A DNA stretch of 55,293 nucleotides from Streptomyces sp. NRRL F-6131 (GCA_000719695.1 JOHN01000052.1:1-55293); one strand, 5' to 3'. Shown: positions 29,486 through 38,981, numbered from the stretch's first letter. The notes: generated by a model not told the origin, from the sequence alone. Translations and numbers: made by a program.

Positions 29486-30511
29486 TCAGCCGGGGACGGC
29501 GGGCTTCCAGCCGAGGGCCGGGGCCAGGTGGGCGGCGATGTCGGTGAGGATCTGCACGTAGTCCTCGTGGCCGAAGGTGAACGGCAGGGCGAAGACCACC
29601 TCGTCCACCTCCCGGAACCCGGCGTGGGCGGACAGCTGCTCGGCGATCGCGGCGGACGGTCCGACCAGGTCCCGGGCGAACATCGTGCGCGCCGGGCCCT
29701 GCGGGGCGGCGGTCCGCGGGGTGCGGGCGCGGACGTACTCCTCGTAGCGCGCCCGCTGCCCGGGGGTGGCGCTGTCGGTGGGGATCACCACCAGGCCCTG
29801 CGAGACCCGGGCCAGGGCGCCCCGCGGGTGGTGGGCGCGGAAGGCGGCGATCTGCGAGCGCTGGATCTCGGCGAAGTCCTCCGACTCCTCCGCCCGCACC
29901 ACGTTGCTGGTGAGCAGGGAGAGCCCCTGCTCACCGGCCCAGCGGGCCGAGCGCAGGCTCCCGCCGCCGTACCAGACGCGGTCGGCCAGGCCCGGCGAGA
30001 CCGGCTGGACGCGGTCGGAGTAGACCTCGATGCCCTCGACCCCGCCGAAGTCGGTGGCCGGCTCGCCGCGCAGGAAGCCCAGCAGCCGGCTCACCCGCGC
30101 GTAGCCGAAGTCCTCGGCCTCCGCGGTGTCCGGGTACAGCGCGCCGGCGACCCGCTCCCAGTGGCCGGGACGGCCCACGCTCACGCCGGGGTTGAGCCGG
30201 CCGCCGGACAGCAGGTCGGTGGTGGCGAGGTCCTCGGCCAGGCGCAGCGGGTTCTCCCAGCCGACCGGGACGACGGCCGTGCCCAGCTCGATGCGCCGGG
30301 TGCGCTGGGTGGCCGCGGCGAGCACGGCGACCGGCGAGGAGATGCCGTACTGGAGGTGGCGGTGGCGCACCCAGGCGCTGTCGTAGCCCAGCCGCTCGCC
30401 GAGTTCGACGAGTCGCAGGGTCGACTCGTGCCCCTGGGCCGGGTCGGCGGGGTCGAACAGTCCGATGGTCAGGAATCCCAGCCTGCGCAGGGGCCTCGCG
30501 TGCGACGGCAC
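29486..30511 (-). CDS. LLM-class flavin-dependent oxidoreductase
   Basis: A 341-residue luciferase-like TIM-barrel enzyme. GTG 30511 is preferred because AGAGGAG lies just upstream and homology begins at 'LRRLGFLTIGLFDPADP'. Motifs: 'GERLGYDSAWVRHRHLQ', 'RIELGTAVVPVGWENPLRLA', 'LLSGGRLNPGVSVGRPGHWE' and 'YGGGSLRSARWAGEQGLSLL'. It should use FMN or F420; the substrate is unknown. It is monocistronic with no link visible to its neighbours. Confidence 0.88.
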   Translation of the reverse strand: MPSHARPLRRLGFLTIGLFDPADPAQGHESTLRLVELGERLGYDSAWVRHRHLQYGISSPVAVLAAATQRTRRIELGTAVVPVGWENPLRLAEDLATTDLLSGGRLNPGVSVGRPGHWERVAGALYPDTAEAEDFGYARVSRLLGFLRGEPATDFGGVEGIEVYSDRVQPVSPGLADRVWYGGGSLRSARWAGEQGLSLLTSNVVRAEESEDFAEIQRSQIAAFRAHHPRGALARVSQGLVVIPTDSATPGQRARYEEYVRARTPRTAAPQGPARTMFARDLVGPSAAIAEQLSAHAGFREVDEVVFALPFTFGHEDYVQILTDIAAHLAPALGWKPAVPG

Positions 30512-30684
30512 CGGTCTCCTCTTTCCTCGGCGTCCGGGCCCGGACGGCGGTCGGGCCCGGACGGCGGTCGGCCGGGCGGCGTGCCGTCCACCGTCACACA
30601 GCGGCCGGGGACGCTCAAGGGCCGCCGGGGATTCGTCATCGGGCGCAACATCCCTGTCACGCACCCGCATCGGCCCCGACGGCC

Positions 30685-30728
30685 CCGGTGTCCCGGTGTC
30701 CCGGTGTCCTTGGTGTCCCCGGTGTCCC
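30685..30728. repeat. 8-9-bp tandem repeat downstream of GAPDH
   Basis: Five copies of GGTGTCC with CC/CT spacers (starting 30687, 30695, 30703, 30712 and 30721) lie in the 228-base gap between the GAPDH stop and the LLM start. Simple slippage-prone DNA. Confidence 0.8.
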
Positions 30729-30739
30729 GCGTCGGCGGG

Positions 30740-31738
30740 TCAGCCGCGGGCGAGCAGCTCCAGGGTGTCGATCACCCGGTTGGAGAAGCCCCACTCGTTG
30801 TCGTACCAGGCCACGACCTTGACGTGCTTGCCGTCGACCCGGGTGAGGGCCGCGTCGAAGATGGACGAGGCGGGCTCGCCGGTGATGTCGCCGGAGACGA
30901 GCGGCTCGTCGGCGTAGTCGAGGATGCCCTTGAGGGGGCCGTCGGCGGCGGCGCGGTAGGCGGCGAGCACCTCGTCGAGGGTGACCTCGCGCTCGACCGT
31001 GGTGTTCAGCTCGACGATCGAGCCGACCGGGACCGGCACCCGGATCGAGTCGCCCGAGAGCTTGCCGTCGAGCTGCGGCAGGACCAGGCCGATGGCCTTG
31101 GCGGCGCCGGTGGTGGTCGGCACGATGTTGACCCCGGCGGCGCGGGCCCGGCGCAGGTCGCGGTGCGGGCCGTCCTGGAGGTTCTGCTCCTGGGTGTAGG
31201 CGTGCACGGTGGTCATGAAGCCGTGCTCGATGCCGGCCAGTTCGTCCAGCACGGAGGCCAGCGGGGCCAGCGCGTTGGTGGTGCAGGAGGCGTTGGAGAC
31301 GATCACGTGCGCGGCCGGGTCGTAGTCCGCGGTGTTGACGCCGTAGGCCAGCGTGACGTCCGCGCCGTCGGACGGGGCGCTCACCAGGACCCGCGCGGCG
31401 CCGGCCTTGAGGTGGGCGCGGGCGGCCTCCGCCGAGGTGAACCGGCCGGTCGCCTCCAGGACGAGGTCGACGCCGAGCTCGGCCCACGGCAGGGCGGCGG
31501 GGTCGCGCTCGGCCAGCACCTTGATCCGGCGGCCGTCGACGACCAGCTCGTCGCCCTCGACCGTGACGGGGTGGCGGAAGCGGCCGAGCGAGCTGTCGAA
31601 GCGGAGCAGGTGGGCGAGCGAGTCGACGGAGCTGAGGTCGTTGATGGCGACCACCTCCAGCTCGCTGCCGCGCTCCACCAGGGCGCGCAGGCTGTTGCGG
31701 CCGATGCGGCCGAACCCGTTGATGGCGATGCGGGTCAT
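30740..31738 (-). CDS. gap: Glyceraldehyde-3-phosphate dehydrogenase, type I
   Basis: A 332-residue classical GAPDH. ATG 31738 starts 'TRIAINGFGRIGRNSLRAL', the NAD-binding Rossmann motif. The active-site Cys is Cys152 in 'VSNASCTTN', and 'WYDNEWGFSNRV' and 'VPVPVGSIVELNT' are standard. No gene for phosphoglycerate kinase or triose-phosphate isomerase is near, so this looks like a second, non-operonic copy as seen in many streptomycetes. It oxidises glyceraldehyde-3-phosphate in the cytoplasm. Confidence 0.95.
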   Translation of the reverse strand: MTRIAINGFGRIGRNSLRALVERGSELEVVAINDLSSVDSLAHLLRFDSSLGRFRHPVTVEGDELVVDGRRIKVLAERDPAALPWAELGVDLVLEATGRFTSAEAARAHLKAGAARVLVSAPSDGADVTLAYGVNTADYDPAAHVIVSNASCTTNALAPLASVLDELAGIEHGFMTTVHAYTQEQNLQDGPHRDLRRARAAGVNIVPTTTGAAKAIGLVLPQLDGKLSGDSIRVPVPVGSIVELNTTVEREVTLDEVLAAYRAAADGPLKGILDYADEPLVSGDITGEPASSIFDAALTRVDGKHVKVVAWYDNEWGFSNRVIDTLELLARG

Positions 31739-31910
31739 GGAGGGCTCCCTCTGTGCTTCCGGCGTGGTCCGGTGGCCCGGTGGTCCGGGGTGGTCCGTCG
31801 GGTGGTGACGCATCCATGATCCGAAGTTCGGCCCGCACCGGACAGGGGCTGGATCGACATGGTGCGCAAGGATCCCGCCACCGCACTCGGCGGCCCGTCC
31901 CGGGGCCCGC

Positions 31911-32870
31911 TCAGTCCTCGGCGCGGGCCGCGAAGGTGTGCCGGTACTCGGTGGGAGAGGTGCCGAGGACGCGGTGGAAGTGCAGCCGCAGGTTCGCCCC
32001 CGTGCCGAGCCCGACCCGGTCGGCGATCTGCTCCACCCCCAGGTCCGTGCGTTCCAGCAGCTCCCGCGCCAGGTCCACCCGGGCCCGCAGCACCCACTGC
32101 ATCGGCGTGTAGCCGGTGTCCTCCACGAACCGCCGGGAGAAGGTCCGCGCCGAGACCCGCGCGTGCCGGGCGAGCCCCTCCAGCGTCAGCGACTCGGCCA
32201 GGTGCGCCAGCGCCCACTCCCGGGTGTCGGCGAAGAGGTCCCCCAGCGGCTCGGGCACGCTGCGCGGCACGTACTGGGCCTGGCCGCCGCTGCGGTACGG
32301 CGCGGCCACCAGCCGGCGCGCGACGTGGTTGGACAGGCCCACCCCGTGGTCGCGGCGCACCAGGTGCAGGCACAGGTCGATGCCGGAGGCCGCGCCCGCC
32401 GAGGTGAGCACCGCGCCCTCGTCCACGAACAGCACGTTCTCGTCGACCCGGATCCGCGGATGGCGCTCCGCCAGGACCTTGGCGTAGTGCCAGTGGGTGG
32501 TCGCCCGCTTCCCGTCGAGCAGCCCCGTCGCGGCCAGCGCGAACGCCCCGGTCGAGATGGCCGCCAACCGGGCGCCCCGGGCGTGCGCGGCGACCAGCGC
32601 CGCGACGACGGCGGCCGGCGGCGCGGTGGTCGCGGGATCGCGGTAGCCGGGGACGAACACCGTGTCGGCGTGCTCCAGCGCTTCGAGGCCCTCCGCCACG
32701 TGGTACGACAGGCCGTCGCCGCCGGCCACCAGACCGGGCGCCGGACCGCACACCCGGACGGTGTACGGCATGCTCGGCCGGCTGGAGAACACCTGCGCGG
32801 GGATGCCCACGTCCAGCGGCTTCGCCCCCTCCAGGACGAGGACGGCGACCTGGTGCTTCCTGCGGTTCAT
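31911..32870 (-). CDS. GlxA-family regulator (DJ-1/PfpI plus AraC HTH)
   Basis: A 319-residue regulator. ATG 32870 opens 'NRRKHQVAVLVLEGAKPLDV'. Residues ~7-175 form a class-I-amidotransferase-like DJ-1/PfpI sensor domain ('FVPGYRDPATTAPP', 'AISTGAFALAATGLLDGKRA', 'TTHWHYAKVLAERHP'), where the catalytic Cys position reads Thr (ISTGAF). The C-terminal ~100 residues are an AraC HTH pair ('SLTLEGLARHARVSARTFSR', 'GTSPTEYRHTF'). It lies 172 bases upstream of gap on the same strand and could control it. Confidence 0.9.
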   Translation of the reverse strand: MNRRKHQVAVLVLEGAKPLDVGIPAQVFSSRPSMPYTVRVCGPAPGLVAGGDGLSYHVAEGLEALEHADTVFVPGYRDPATTAPPAAVVAALVAAHARGARLAAISTGAFALAATGLLDGKRATTHWHYAKVLAERHPRIRVDENVLFVDEGAVLTSAGAASGIDLCLHLVRRDHGVGLSNHVARRLVAAPYRSGGQAQYVPRSVPEPLGDLFADTREWALAHLAESLTLEGLARHARVSARTFSRRFVEDTGYTPMQWVLRARVDLARELLERTDLGVEQIADRVGLGTGANLRLHFHRVLGTSPTEYRHTFAARAED

Positions 32871-33011
32871 CGGACCGGCTCCGCTCCCCCGCGGTCGACC
32901 CGGGCGCCGCGGCACGCCCCGGCCGGCACCACACCGACCGCAAGCATCCTGCCACCGGCGGCCGGGCCGGAGCGGACCCCGGGCCGACCACCGGACGGGA
33001 CGAGGACGCGG

Positions 33012-33725
33012 CTACGGAGTGGCGGGGGCGGTCGGGACGGGCCCGGTGGCACGGGCGGCGAGGGGCTTGACGGCCTCGCTCTTCACCAGCCAGGCCACGC
33101 CGAAGGCGAAGACCGACACCGCCTCGCCGAGGTAGGGCAGGGTCAGCGGCCAGTCCCGGGCCAGGTGCAGCACCCCGGCCACGGCGACGGTCAGCACGCC
33201 CGCCACGATCACCCAGCCGCAGACCAGGTACACCCAGTCCTGCGCCGGGCGCCGACCACCGGCGGCCGGGGAGTCCGCGAACAGTCGCAGACAGAAGTAC
33301 CCGAGCACGCCGAACAGGCCCGCCGCGAAGGCGAGATGGAGCATGCCGACGGTCGTCTGGGCGGTGCTGGGGTGCGGCACGAGGGAGGACGGCGGCTCGG
33401 TGGGGAACAACGCCACCCCGATCGCCAGCACCCCGGCCACCGAACTCAGCCGGTCCTCCCGGCGGTCGTGGCGGTAGCAGATCAGGAAGACGCCGATGGC
33501 GCAGAGACCGCCGACGAAGACGTTGCGCATGTGGGTGTAGTAGGACGCGCTCATCGAGCTGAGCAGGGCGATCCGGGCGGAGGTGAGGCTGTTGCCGACC
33601 GGCAGGGCGATCGGCAGCAGGAACCCGAGGACCCCGACGCCGAGGCGCAGGCGCCGCACGGTGCGGCCGTCCTGGGCCCGGGGATCGACGGGGATGGGGA
33701 CTTCGGCAGGGAGGTGGGCGGACAT
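33012..33725 (-). CDS. Uncharacterised multi-spanning membrane protein
   Basis: A 237-residue protein with about six helices. ATG 33725 was chosen for the GGAGG upstream. It belongs to a widespread family with 'SMSASYYTHMRNVFVGGLCA', 'GVFLICYRHDRREDRLSSVA' and 'GVLAIGVALFPTEPPSSLVP'. No enzyme motif is visible and I do not know its function. The N-terminus is cytoplasmic and the tail is basic and Pro-rich. Neighbours give no clue. Confidence 0.7.
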   Translation of the reverse strand: MSAHLPAEVPIPVDPRAQDGRTVRRLRLGVGVLGFLLPIALPVGNSLTSARIALLSSMSASYYTHMRNVFVGGLCAIGVFLICYRHDRREDRLSSVAGVLAIGVALFPTEPPSSLVPHPSTAQTTVGMLHLAFAAGLFGVLGYFCLRLFADSPAAGGRRPAQDWVYLVCGWVIVAGVLTVAVAGVLHLARDWPLTLPYLGEAVSVFAFGVAWLVKSEAVKPLAARATGPVPTAPATP

Positions 33726-33851
33726 GACGAGGCCTCCTTCGACACGCTGAGGCTGTCTGCACCGCGGCCGGAACGGCGGCCGCGGCAAGGTGATACCCGC
33801 GCGCCGGCGACCGGGAACCCCGCTGCGGCCTGCGGTTCTGACCGTCCGTCA

Positions 33852-35201
33852 TCACCGGTGCGGTGGCGTCTCCTCGGTCGACGGGCCGTCGACGGGCCGG
33901 AGCAGTTCGTCGACGCGCTGCGCCCGGCGCAGCGGTTCGAACCGCACCGCGCCCGCCGGGTCGACCGTGAAGCCGTGCACGGCCGGCTCGGGCAGGCTGT
34001 TGTACTGGAAGTGGGTCGTCGCGTAGTAGGCGCCGGTGTCGAGCAGCGCGACCAGGTCGCCGGGCTCCAGCAGCGGCAGCGCCCGGCCGGTGGCGACCAG
34101 GTCGCCGGCGAAGCAGCACGGCCCGGCGACGTCCTGCGGCACCGGCGCGCCGTCCTTGGCCGCGCCCGAGGGGTGGTGCGCGGTGATCCGCAGCGGCCAG
34201 GCCCGCGGCATGAACACCGTGCGGGTCGCCACCTGGGCCCCGGCGTGGGTGACGGCGATCCGCCGGCCCCCGGCGGTCTTGGTGTACTCGACGTAGGCGG
34301 CGGTGAACCCGTTCTTGGCCAGCAGCGAGCGGCCGAACTCGGTGGCCAGCCGGTAGCGGCCGCCGAACAGCTCCGGGGTGTGCTCCCGCAGCCGCTCGAC
34401 GTACTCGGCGAAGGTGGGCGCGGTGGTGTCGTCGGCGAAGTTGACGGGCAGTCCGCCGCCGAGGTCGATGCCGACCACCTGTCGGCGTCCCAGCTCCTCG
34501 TTCACCCGCTCGGCGAAGGCCACGGCCTGGGCGACGCCGGCCGCCAGGAGGTCCAGCGGGCAGCCCTGCGAGCCGACGTGCACATGGATCCAGGTCAGCC
34601 AGGGGCGCTCCCGGAACGCTTCGACCAGCCGCTCGGCGTTCCCCTCGTCGGCCAGCGCGATGCCGAACTTGGAGGTCGCGGTGGCGGTGCTCATCGCCCC
34701 GATCGACCCGCCGCCGATCTGCGGATTGACCCGGACGCCGATCCGGGAGCGCGGCGTGCCGGTGCCCACCAGGACGTCGATCCGCTCCAGTTCCTGCCAG
34801 TTGTCGACGTTGACGGCGACCCCGAGGTCCAGTGCGGCGGTCAGCTCCCGCCGGGTCTTCGCGGGCGAGTCCAACACCGTCCGGGCCGGGTCGAACCCGG
34901 CCGCCAGCGCCTGCGCGAACTCCCCCGGACTCGCCACCTCGCAGCCCATGCCCAGCTCCCGCAACCGGGACAGCAGCGGGACGAGACAGTTGGCCTTCGC
35001 CGCGAAGGTGTGCAGCACGTCGAGCGAGGACGGGAAGGCGGCGCGGAGTGCGGCGACGCTCGCGGCCACGCCGTCGAGGTCGACGAAGGCGGCGAGCAGC
35101 GCGTCCTCGGGGTCGAGCAGCCGGCGGCGCACGGCCTCGCGCAGCACGAGCTCACGGCGGGCCGCGGCGGCCGGGTCGGCGGATCGCTGAGGGGTCGTCA
35201 T
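33852..35201 (-). CDS. LysA-like PLP decarboxylase (fold-type III), divergent
   Basis: A 449-residue alanine-racemase-fold decarboxylase. ATG 35201. The PLP lysine is in 'LHTFAAKANCLVPLLSRLRE', the phosphate loop in 'GIDLGGGLPVNF', and 'HVHVGSQGCPLDLLAAG' holds the His-Gly. It departs from diaminopimelate decarboxylase: 'EPGR' is 'EFGR' in 'ATEFGRSLLAKNG', and the CExxD-type motif reads 'CCFAGDLVATG'. Late motif 'GAYYATTHFQYNSLPEPAV' is typical of the superfamily. A side role in amino-acid or siderophore metabolism is likelier than housekeeping lysine synthesis. It is monocistronic. Confidence 0.85.
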   Translation of the reverse strand: MTTPQRSADPAAAARRELVLREAVRRRLLDPEDALLAAFVDLDGVAASVAALRAAFPSSLDVLHTFAAKANCLVPLLSRLRELGMGCEVASPGEFAQALAAGFDPARTVLDSPAKTRRELTAALDLGVAVNVDNWQELERIDVLVGTGTPRSRIGVRVNPQIGGGSIGAMSTATATSKFGIALADEGNAERLVEAFRERPWLTWIHVHVGSQGCPLDLLAAGVAQAVAFAERVNEELGRRQVVGIDLGGGLPVNFADDTTAPTFAEYVERLREHTPELFGGRYRLATEFGRSLLAKNGFTAAYVEYTKTAGGRRIAVTHAGAQVATRTVFMPRAWPLRITAHHPSGAAKDGAPVPQDVAGPCCFAGDLVATGRALPLLEPGDLVALLDTGAYYATTHFQYNSLPEPAVHGFTVDPAGAVRFEPLRRAQRVDELLRPVDGPSTEETPPHR

Positions 35202-35267
35202 GGTCCGGCACTCCCCTGACTCGTCGGGCGGGTCGGAGGTCCAGTCTGCCCGAGGCGTTGCAGTCCG

Positions 35268-35498
35268 GTGACACGGACGGCCCGATTCCGTCGATCGTTC
35301 GCCCTGGGTTCGGTCAAGAAGCGCCGCCGCGCGGCCAAGGTCACCAAGGTCGGCGGACTCCGCCACCGCGCACAGATCCTCGGCCTCGACAACGCCGTGA
35401 TGGACACCCTGGAGGCCGACCAGCACGACATCGGCGCCGTCGCCGACGGCGTCCACATCGTCCTCACCGCCGGCGGCCGGATCAGCGCCCACCTGTGA
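35268..35498 (+). CDS. Small hypothetical protein or gene fragment
   Basis: A 76-residue frame from GTG 35268 with gene-like codon use in its last two-thirds: 'VTKVGGLRHRAQILGLDNAV', 'DTLEADQHDIGAVADGVHIV' and 'LTAGGRISAHL'. I do not recognise it. It could be the C-terminal piece of a larger gene, since the N-terminus is basic and poorly structured and no strong ribosome site is seen. It lies divergent to the LysA-like gene. Confidence 0.35.
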   Translation: MTRTARFRRSFALGSVKKRRRAAKVTKVGGLRHRAQILGLDNAVMDTLEADQHDIGAVADGVHIVLTAGGRISAHL

Positions 35499-35643
35499 CG
35501 GGACCACCGGGCGCCCGTCGACGCTCCTCACCGTTCGGGCCGGCAGGTCGGGCCGCGTCCAGCCGGCTGTCCCCGATCCTCCGCCACGTGCTCCGGGTCG
35601 TCGTGGGCCGGTGAGCCCCACGGTGATCCACTACGCTGCAGCC

Positions 35644-36525
35644 ATGACTGCCCTTCGGCCGGCCGTGGTGCTGCACGGCACCCGGTACACCGCGCGGCTG
35701 GACGGGGACGAGGTCGTCCTGACGCGCCGCCGCTCCACCCACCGCATACCCGTGACGGCGATCGACCGGATCGACGTCCGACCGGGCCGGGTGGACGTGG
35801 TGCTGCTCGCCGCGGGAGGGGAGGCCCGGGTGTATCCCGTCGCGCACCACAACGGCGCGGCGGCGGAGGCCTTCGCCCGGACAGCCGCCACCGCACTGCC
35901 CGAGCGGGCGGCGGACCTGTCCGTGGACGGCGCCGCGCTGGTCACGACCACCGTCGAACCGCATCGGCGGGGCTCGCTGACCAGGCCGTTCGACTCCTGG
36001 CGGAAGATGCTGGCCTGGTTCTACCTGGCGGGCCTGGTCTCGCCCTTCCTCGCCGGGTCGGTGACGTCGGAGCACCGGATCGCGTCCAAGCCGGCGCTGG
36101 CCTGGATGATCACCCTGCCGATCACCGTCCTCGTGGTGATCGGCCTCCGCGACTTCACCTCCTCGCTCAGGATCGGCTGGCTGCTCTACCGCCGTGGCAT
36201 CACGGTGACCGCCCGGGTCACCGGCCACGACGACGACGGCGACGCGGAGAGCCCCAGCCACTACGCCCGGTACGCCTTCACCGACGCCAAGGGCGTCGAC
36301 CGCCGGCACACCGCGAAGGATCAGCCGGGCTACGTCCGCGGCGACACCGTGGACATCTGCTACGACCCGGCCGACCCCGGCCTGGTCCGCCGCCGGGCGG
36401 GTCTCGGTCGGCGCCTCGCCTGGGGAACGTTCCTGGGCCTCCCGCTGGTGCTGGCCGCCGCCGTCCTGGGCGTCGGGGCGGTCGGCTACATCCTCGCCTG
36501 GCCGTATCTGGGCGGGCCGCAGTAG
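35644..36525 (+). CDS. DUF3592-like membrane protein
   Basis: A 293-residue protein from ATG 35644. The N-terminal ~110 residues form a soluble beta-rich domain (PH-like pattern: 'LDGDEVVLTRRRSTHRIPVT'). Two helices follow ('MLAWFYLAGLVSPFLAG', 'WMITLPITVLVVIGL'), then a loop 'GITVTARVTGHDDDGDAESP' to 'YVRGDTVDICYDPADPGLV', characteristic of DUF3592, and a final helix (~265-290). Function unknown. It converges on the glycosidase gene, only 15 bases apart. Confidence 0.7.
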   Translation: MTALRPAVVLHGTRYTARLDGDEVVLTRRRSTHRIPVTAIDRIDVRPGRVDVVLLAAGGEARVYPVAHHNGAAAEAFARTAATALPERAADLSVDGAALVTTTVEPHRRGSLTRPFDSWRKMLAWFYLAGLVSPFLAGSVTSEHRIASKPALAWMITLPITVLVVIGLRDFTSSLRIGWLLYRRGITVTARVTGHDDDGDAESPSHYARYAFTDAKGVDRRHTAKDQPGYVRGDTVDICYDPADPGLVRRRAGLGRRLAWGTFLGLPLVLAAAVLGVGAVGYILAWPYLGGPQ

Positions 36526-36540
36526 CGTCCGCGACACGCC

Positions 36541-38133
36541 TCACCCCTCCGCCGCCAGGTCGACGAAGAGGGCCGCGGACCAGCCGAAGCCGGAGGTCGC
36601 GCGGGGGGCGCGGGCGCCGGTGAGGGGGTTCCAGTACTCGTAGAGGCCGCCGGCGTCGCGGACCATGGCGAGGGTCCGCTCGCGGAGTTCGGCGGCGGTG
36701 CCGGGGAAGCCGGAGCGGCGCAGGCCCTCGATCAGCAGGTAGTTGATGTTGAGCCAGACGGGGCCTCGCCACATCGCCTCGGGGTCGAAGGCCGGGTCGT
36801 CGAAGGCCACGGTGGGGACGGGCCGGTCGCCCCAGTAGGCGGGTGAGCGGAGGGTGCGTTCCAGGGCGCCGGCGATCCCGGTGGGCAGTCGGCCGGTGAA
36901 CAGGGGCATGAGGTCGAGCGCGGTGCGGACGGGCACGGGGGCGCCGGCCGCCAGGGTGGTGAAGCGGGTGCCGTCCCAGCGGCGGGCGACCAGGAGGTCG
37001 GTGTGGGCGGCGGCGCGCCCGCGCCATCCGGCGGCCTCGGCGGGCCGGTCGAGGGCGTCGGCGATGTCGGCCAGCCGGTCGGCCTCCAGGGCCAGGTAGG
37101 AGTTGAGGTCGGGCGGTTCGGCGCGCGGGCCGTAGTCCCAGACCGGGCTGTCGTCGAGGCCGGACGAGTAGGGGTGCAGGTACTCGGGGAGGCCGTCGCC
37201 GTCCGGGTCGGAGGCGGCGAACCACCAGGCGTGGGCGCGGACCAGCCGGGGGTAGGCGGCGGCGAGGAAGGGGAGGTCGGGGTCGGTCTCGTGGACCTTC
37301 CAGACCGCCCAGGCGGCGAGCGGCGGCTTGGTGACCGGCACCGGTGCGCGTTCGGGCCGCGCGCCGTTGGCGCTGCCGACGTGTTCGGCGAGCCGGGCGT
37401 GGTCGGCGCGCGGCAGGTCGGTGGTGTCGGCGAGCACGCCGTGCTCGTGCACGACGTCGGGGAGCCGGCCGTCGGGGAGCTGGTGGTCGAGGAGGAGCAG
37501 GATCTGGTCCCGGGCGAGCGCCGGGTCGGCGTGGCGCAGCGCGACGGCGTGGAAGAGGGCGTCCCAGTTCCAGACGCCCAGGTAGCCGTACTTGGACGGG
37601 ACCAGGCCCTCCCGGCCGGCGAACGGCAGCAGGTTGACGGCGAGCGTCCACCAGGCCGTCCGGGCGCATCCGGTGAGGTCGGGCCGGACGGGCGGCATCC
37701 GGTCGAACCAGTCCGCCCAGCGGGCCTCGGCGGCGGCGCGCACGGCGGGCGGCGACCACTCCCCCGGCGGCCCGTGCAGGACGTGGCAGCCGTCGAGCAC
37801 GAGCGAGCGTCCGGTGCCGTCGGGCAGCCGCCAGGAGGCGCGGGCGCCGTGCCCGGCGAGCACCAGGGTGGCGGGGTCGGCGAACAACAGCGCCGCCCCG
37901 CCGGTGAATTCGACCGCCACGGGGGTCGCGGAGCGGACCGGCAGCGGGTGCCCGGAGGCGTCGCGCAGGACGAGTGCGGTGAGTTCGGTGGTGTCGGCGA
38001 GCGGGGTCTCGTACTCGGCCCGGGCGACCCGCAGTCCGTCGGGGGCGGCGGTGACCAGCAGTCGCGAGCCGCGTTCGGTGAACGGCCGCTCGACGAGGTC
38101 GAGTTGGACACCGTGGGAAGAGGTCGGGGACAT
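36541..38133 (-). CDS. MGH1-type / GH63-like glycoside hydrolase
   Basis: A 530-residue intracellular glycosidase with an (alpha/alpha)6-barrel of the MGH1/GH63 kind: 'KYGYLGVWNWDALFHAVALR', 'QLPDGRLPDVVHEHGVL', 'WWFAASDPDGDGLPEYLHPY', 'GLDDSPVWDYGPRAEPPDLN' (catalytic-type Asp), and 'MWRGPVWLNINYLLIEGL' with 'YEYWNPLTG' near the end. The start ATG 38133 overlaps the permease stop (TGATG). It is the last gene of a sugar uptake operon, so it probably degrades the imported oligosaccharide. The linkage it cuts cannot be read. Confidence 0.82.
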   Translation of the reverse strand: MSPTSSHGVQLDLVERPFTERGSRLLVTAAPDGLRVARAEYETPLADTTELTALVLRDASGHPLPVRSATPVAVEFTGGAALLFADPATLVLAGHGARASWRLPDGTGRSLVLDGCHVLHGPPGEWSPPAVRAAAEARWADWFDRMPPVRPDLTGCARTAWWTLAVNLLPFAGREGLVPSKYGYLGVWNWDALFHAVALRHADPALARDQILLLLDHQLPDGRLPDVVHEHGVLADTTDLPRADHARLAEHVGSANGARPERAPVPVTKPPLAAWAVWKVHETDPDLPFLAAAYPRLVRAHAWWFAASDPDGDGLPEYLHPYSSGLDDSPVWDYGPRAEPPDLNSYLALEADRLADIADALDRPAEAAGWRGRAAAHTDLLVARRWDGTRFTTLAAGAPVPVRTALDLMPLFTGRLPTGIAGALERTLRSPAYWGDRPVPTVAFDDPAFDPEAMWRGPVWLNINYLLIEGLRRSGFPGTAAELRERTLAMVRDAGGLYEYWNPLTGARAPRATSGFGWSAALFVDLAAEG

Positions 38134-38972
38134 CAGCGGCCTCCCAGGCCCGAGGAGGCCATGCTGTTGAGGATCTTGCGCTGGCCGACCAGGAAGGCGA
38201 TCAGCATCGGCACCACGGTCATCGCGGAGAGCGCCGCGGTGAGGCCGTAGTCGACGCCGCCGCGCTGCGAGTTGAAGGAGTCGAGCAGCAGCGGGACGGT
38301 GAAGAGCTCCGAGGTGTTGAGGAACACCAGCGGGAAGAAGTAGCTGTTCCAGCTGGCCAGGAAGACGATGATGCCGAGGGTCCACAGGCCGGGCCGGATG
38401 TTGGGCAGGACGATCCGCCAGAAGATCGTCCAGCGGCCGGCGCCGTCGATCCGGGCGGCCTCCTCCAGTTCGACCGGGACGGCCCTGATGAACTGGCGGA
38501 GCAGGAAGACGGCGAACGGGTTGGCGACCGCGGGCAGGATCAACGCCAGGTGGGAGTCGATCAGTTGGAGCTTGGCCAGCATGATGTACAGCGGCACGAT
38601 CGTCACCTGGGCGGGCACCATCTGGGTGGCCAGGAAGAGGCCGAACAGCGGGCCGGAGCCGCGGAACGGGATCCGGGCGAAGGCGTAGGCGGCCATGGCG
38701 CCGGTGAGCAGGGTGGCGGCGACGGTGATCGCCGCGATGTACATGCTGTTCCAGTAGGCGCGCCCGATCGGCACCTCGTGGAGCACGTCGGGGTAGTTCT
38801 GCGCGCGCCAGGGCGTCGGCAGCCAGGAGAGCGGCTCGTTGATCATCTGGCTGACGCCCTTGAAGGAGGTCAGGACCATCCAGACGAACGGGAAGAGCAT
38901 CAGCAGGCCGCCGAGGACGAGGCCGGTGTGCAGGAGGAGCTGCCGGGGGGCGGTGGAGTGTCGGACGGTCAT
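38133..38972 (-). CDS. Carbohydrate ABC transporter permease (MalG-like)
   Basis: A 279-residue inner-membrane permease with six helices. 'LVLGGLLMLFPFVWMVLTSF' is helix 1, and the EAA loop is 'ELEEAARIDGAGRWTIFWRI' followed by 'VLPNIRPGLWTLGIIVF'. It forms the CUT1-type channel with the permease encoded just upstream (10-base gap). No ATPase is encoded in the operon, as is usual in Streptomyces, where a shared MsiK serves such importers. Confidence 0.93.
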   Translation of the reverse strand: MTVRHSTAPRQLLLHTGLVLGGLLMLFPFVWMVLTSFKGVSQMINEPLSWLPTPWRAQNYPDVLHEVPIGRAYWNSMYIAAITVAATLLTGAMAAYAFARIPFRGSGPLFGLFLATQMVPAQVTIVPLYIMLAKLQLIDSHLALILPAVANPFAVFLLRQFIRAVPVELEEAARIDGAGRWTIFWRIVLPNIRPGLWTLGIIVFLASWNSYFFPLVFLNTSELFTVPLLLDSFNSQRGGVDYGLTAALSAMTVVPMLIAFLVGQRKILNSMASSGLGGR

Positions 38973-38981
38973 GGCGGCGCC

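Noticed and set aside
30685..30728. CRISPR-like array
   Set aside because: Units are 8-9 bases in direct tandem with no spacers; the same holds for the repeats at 14241, 19228 and 46162.
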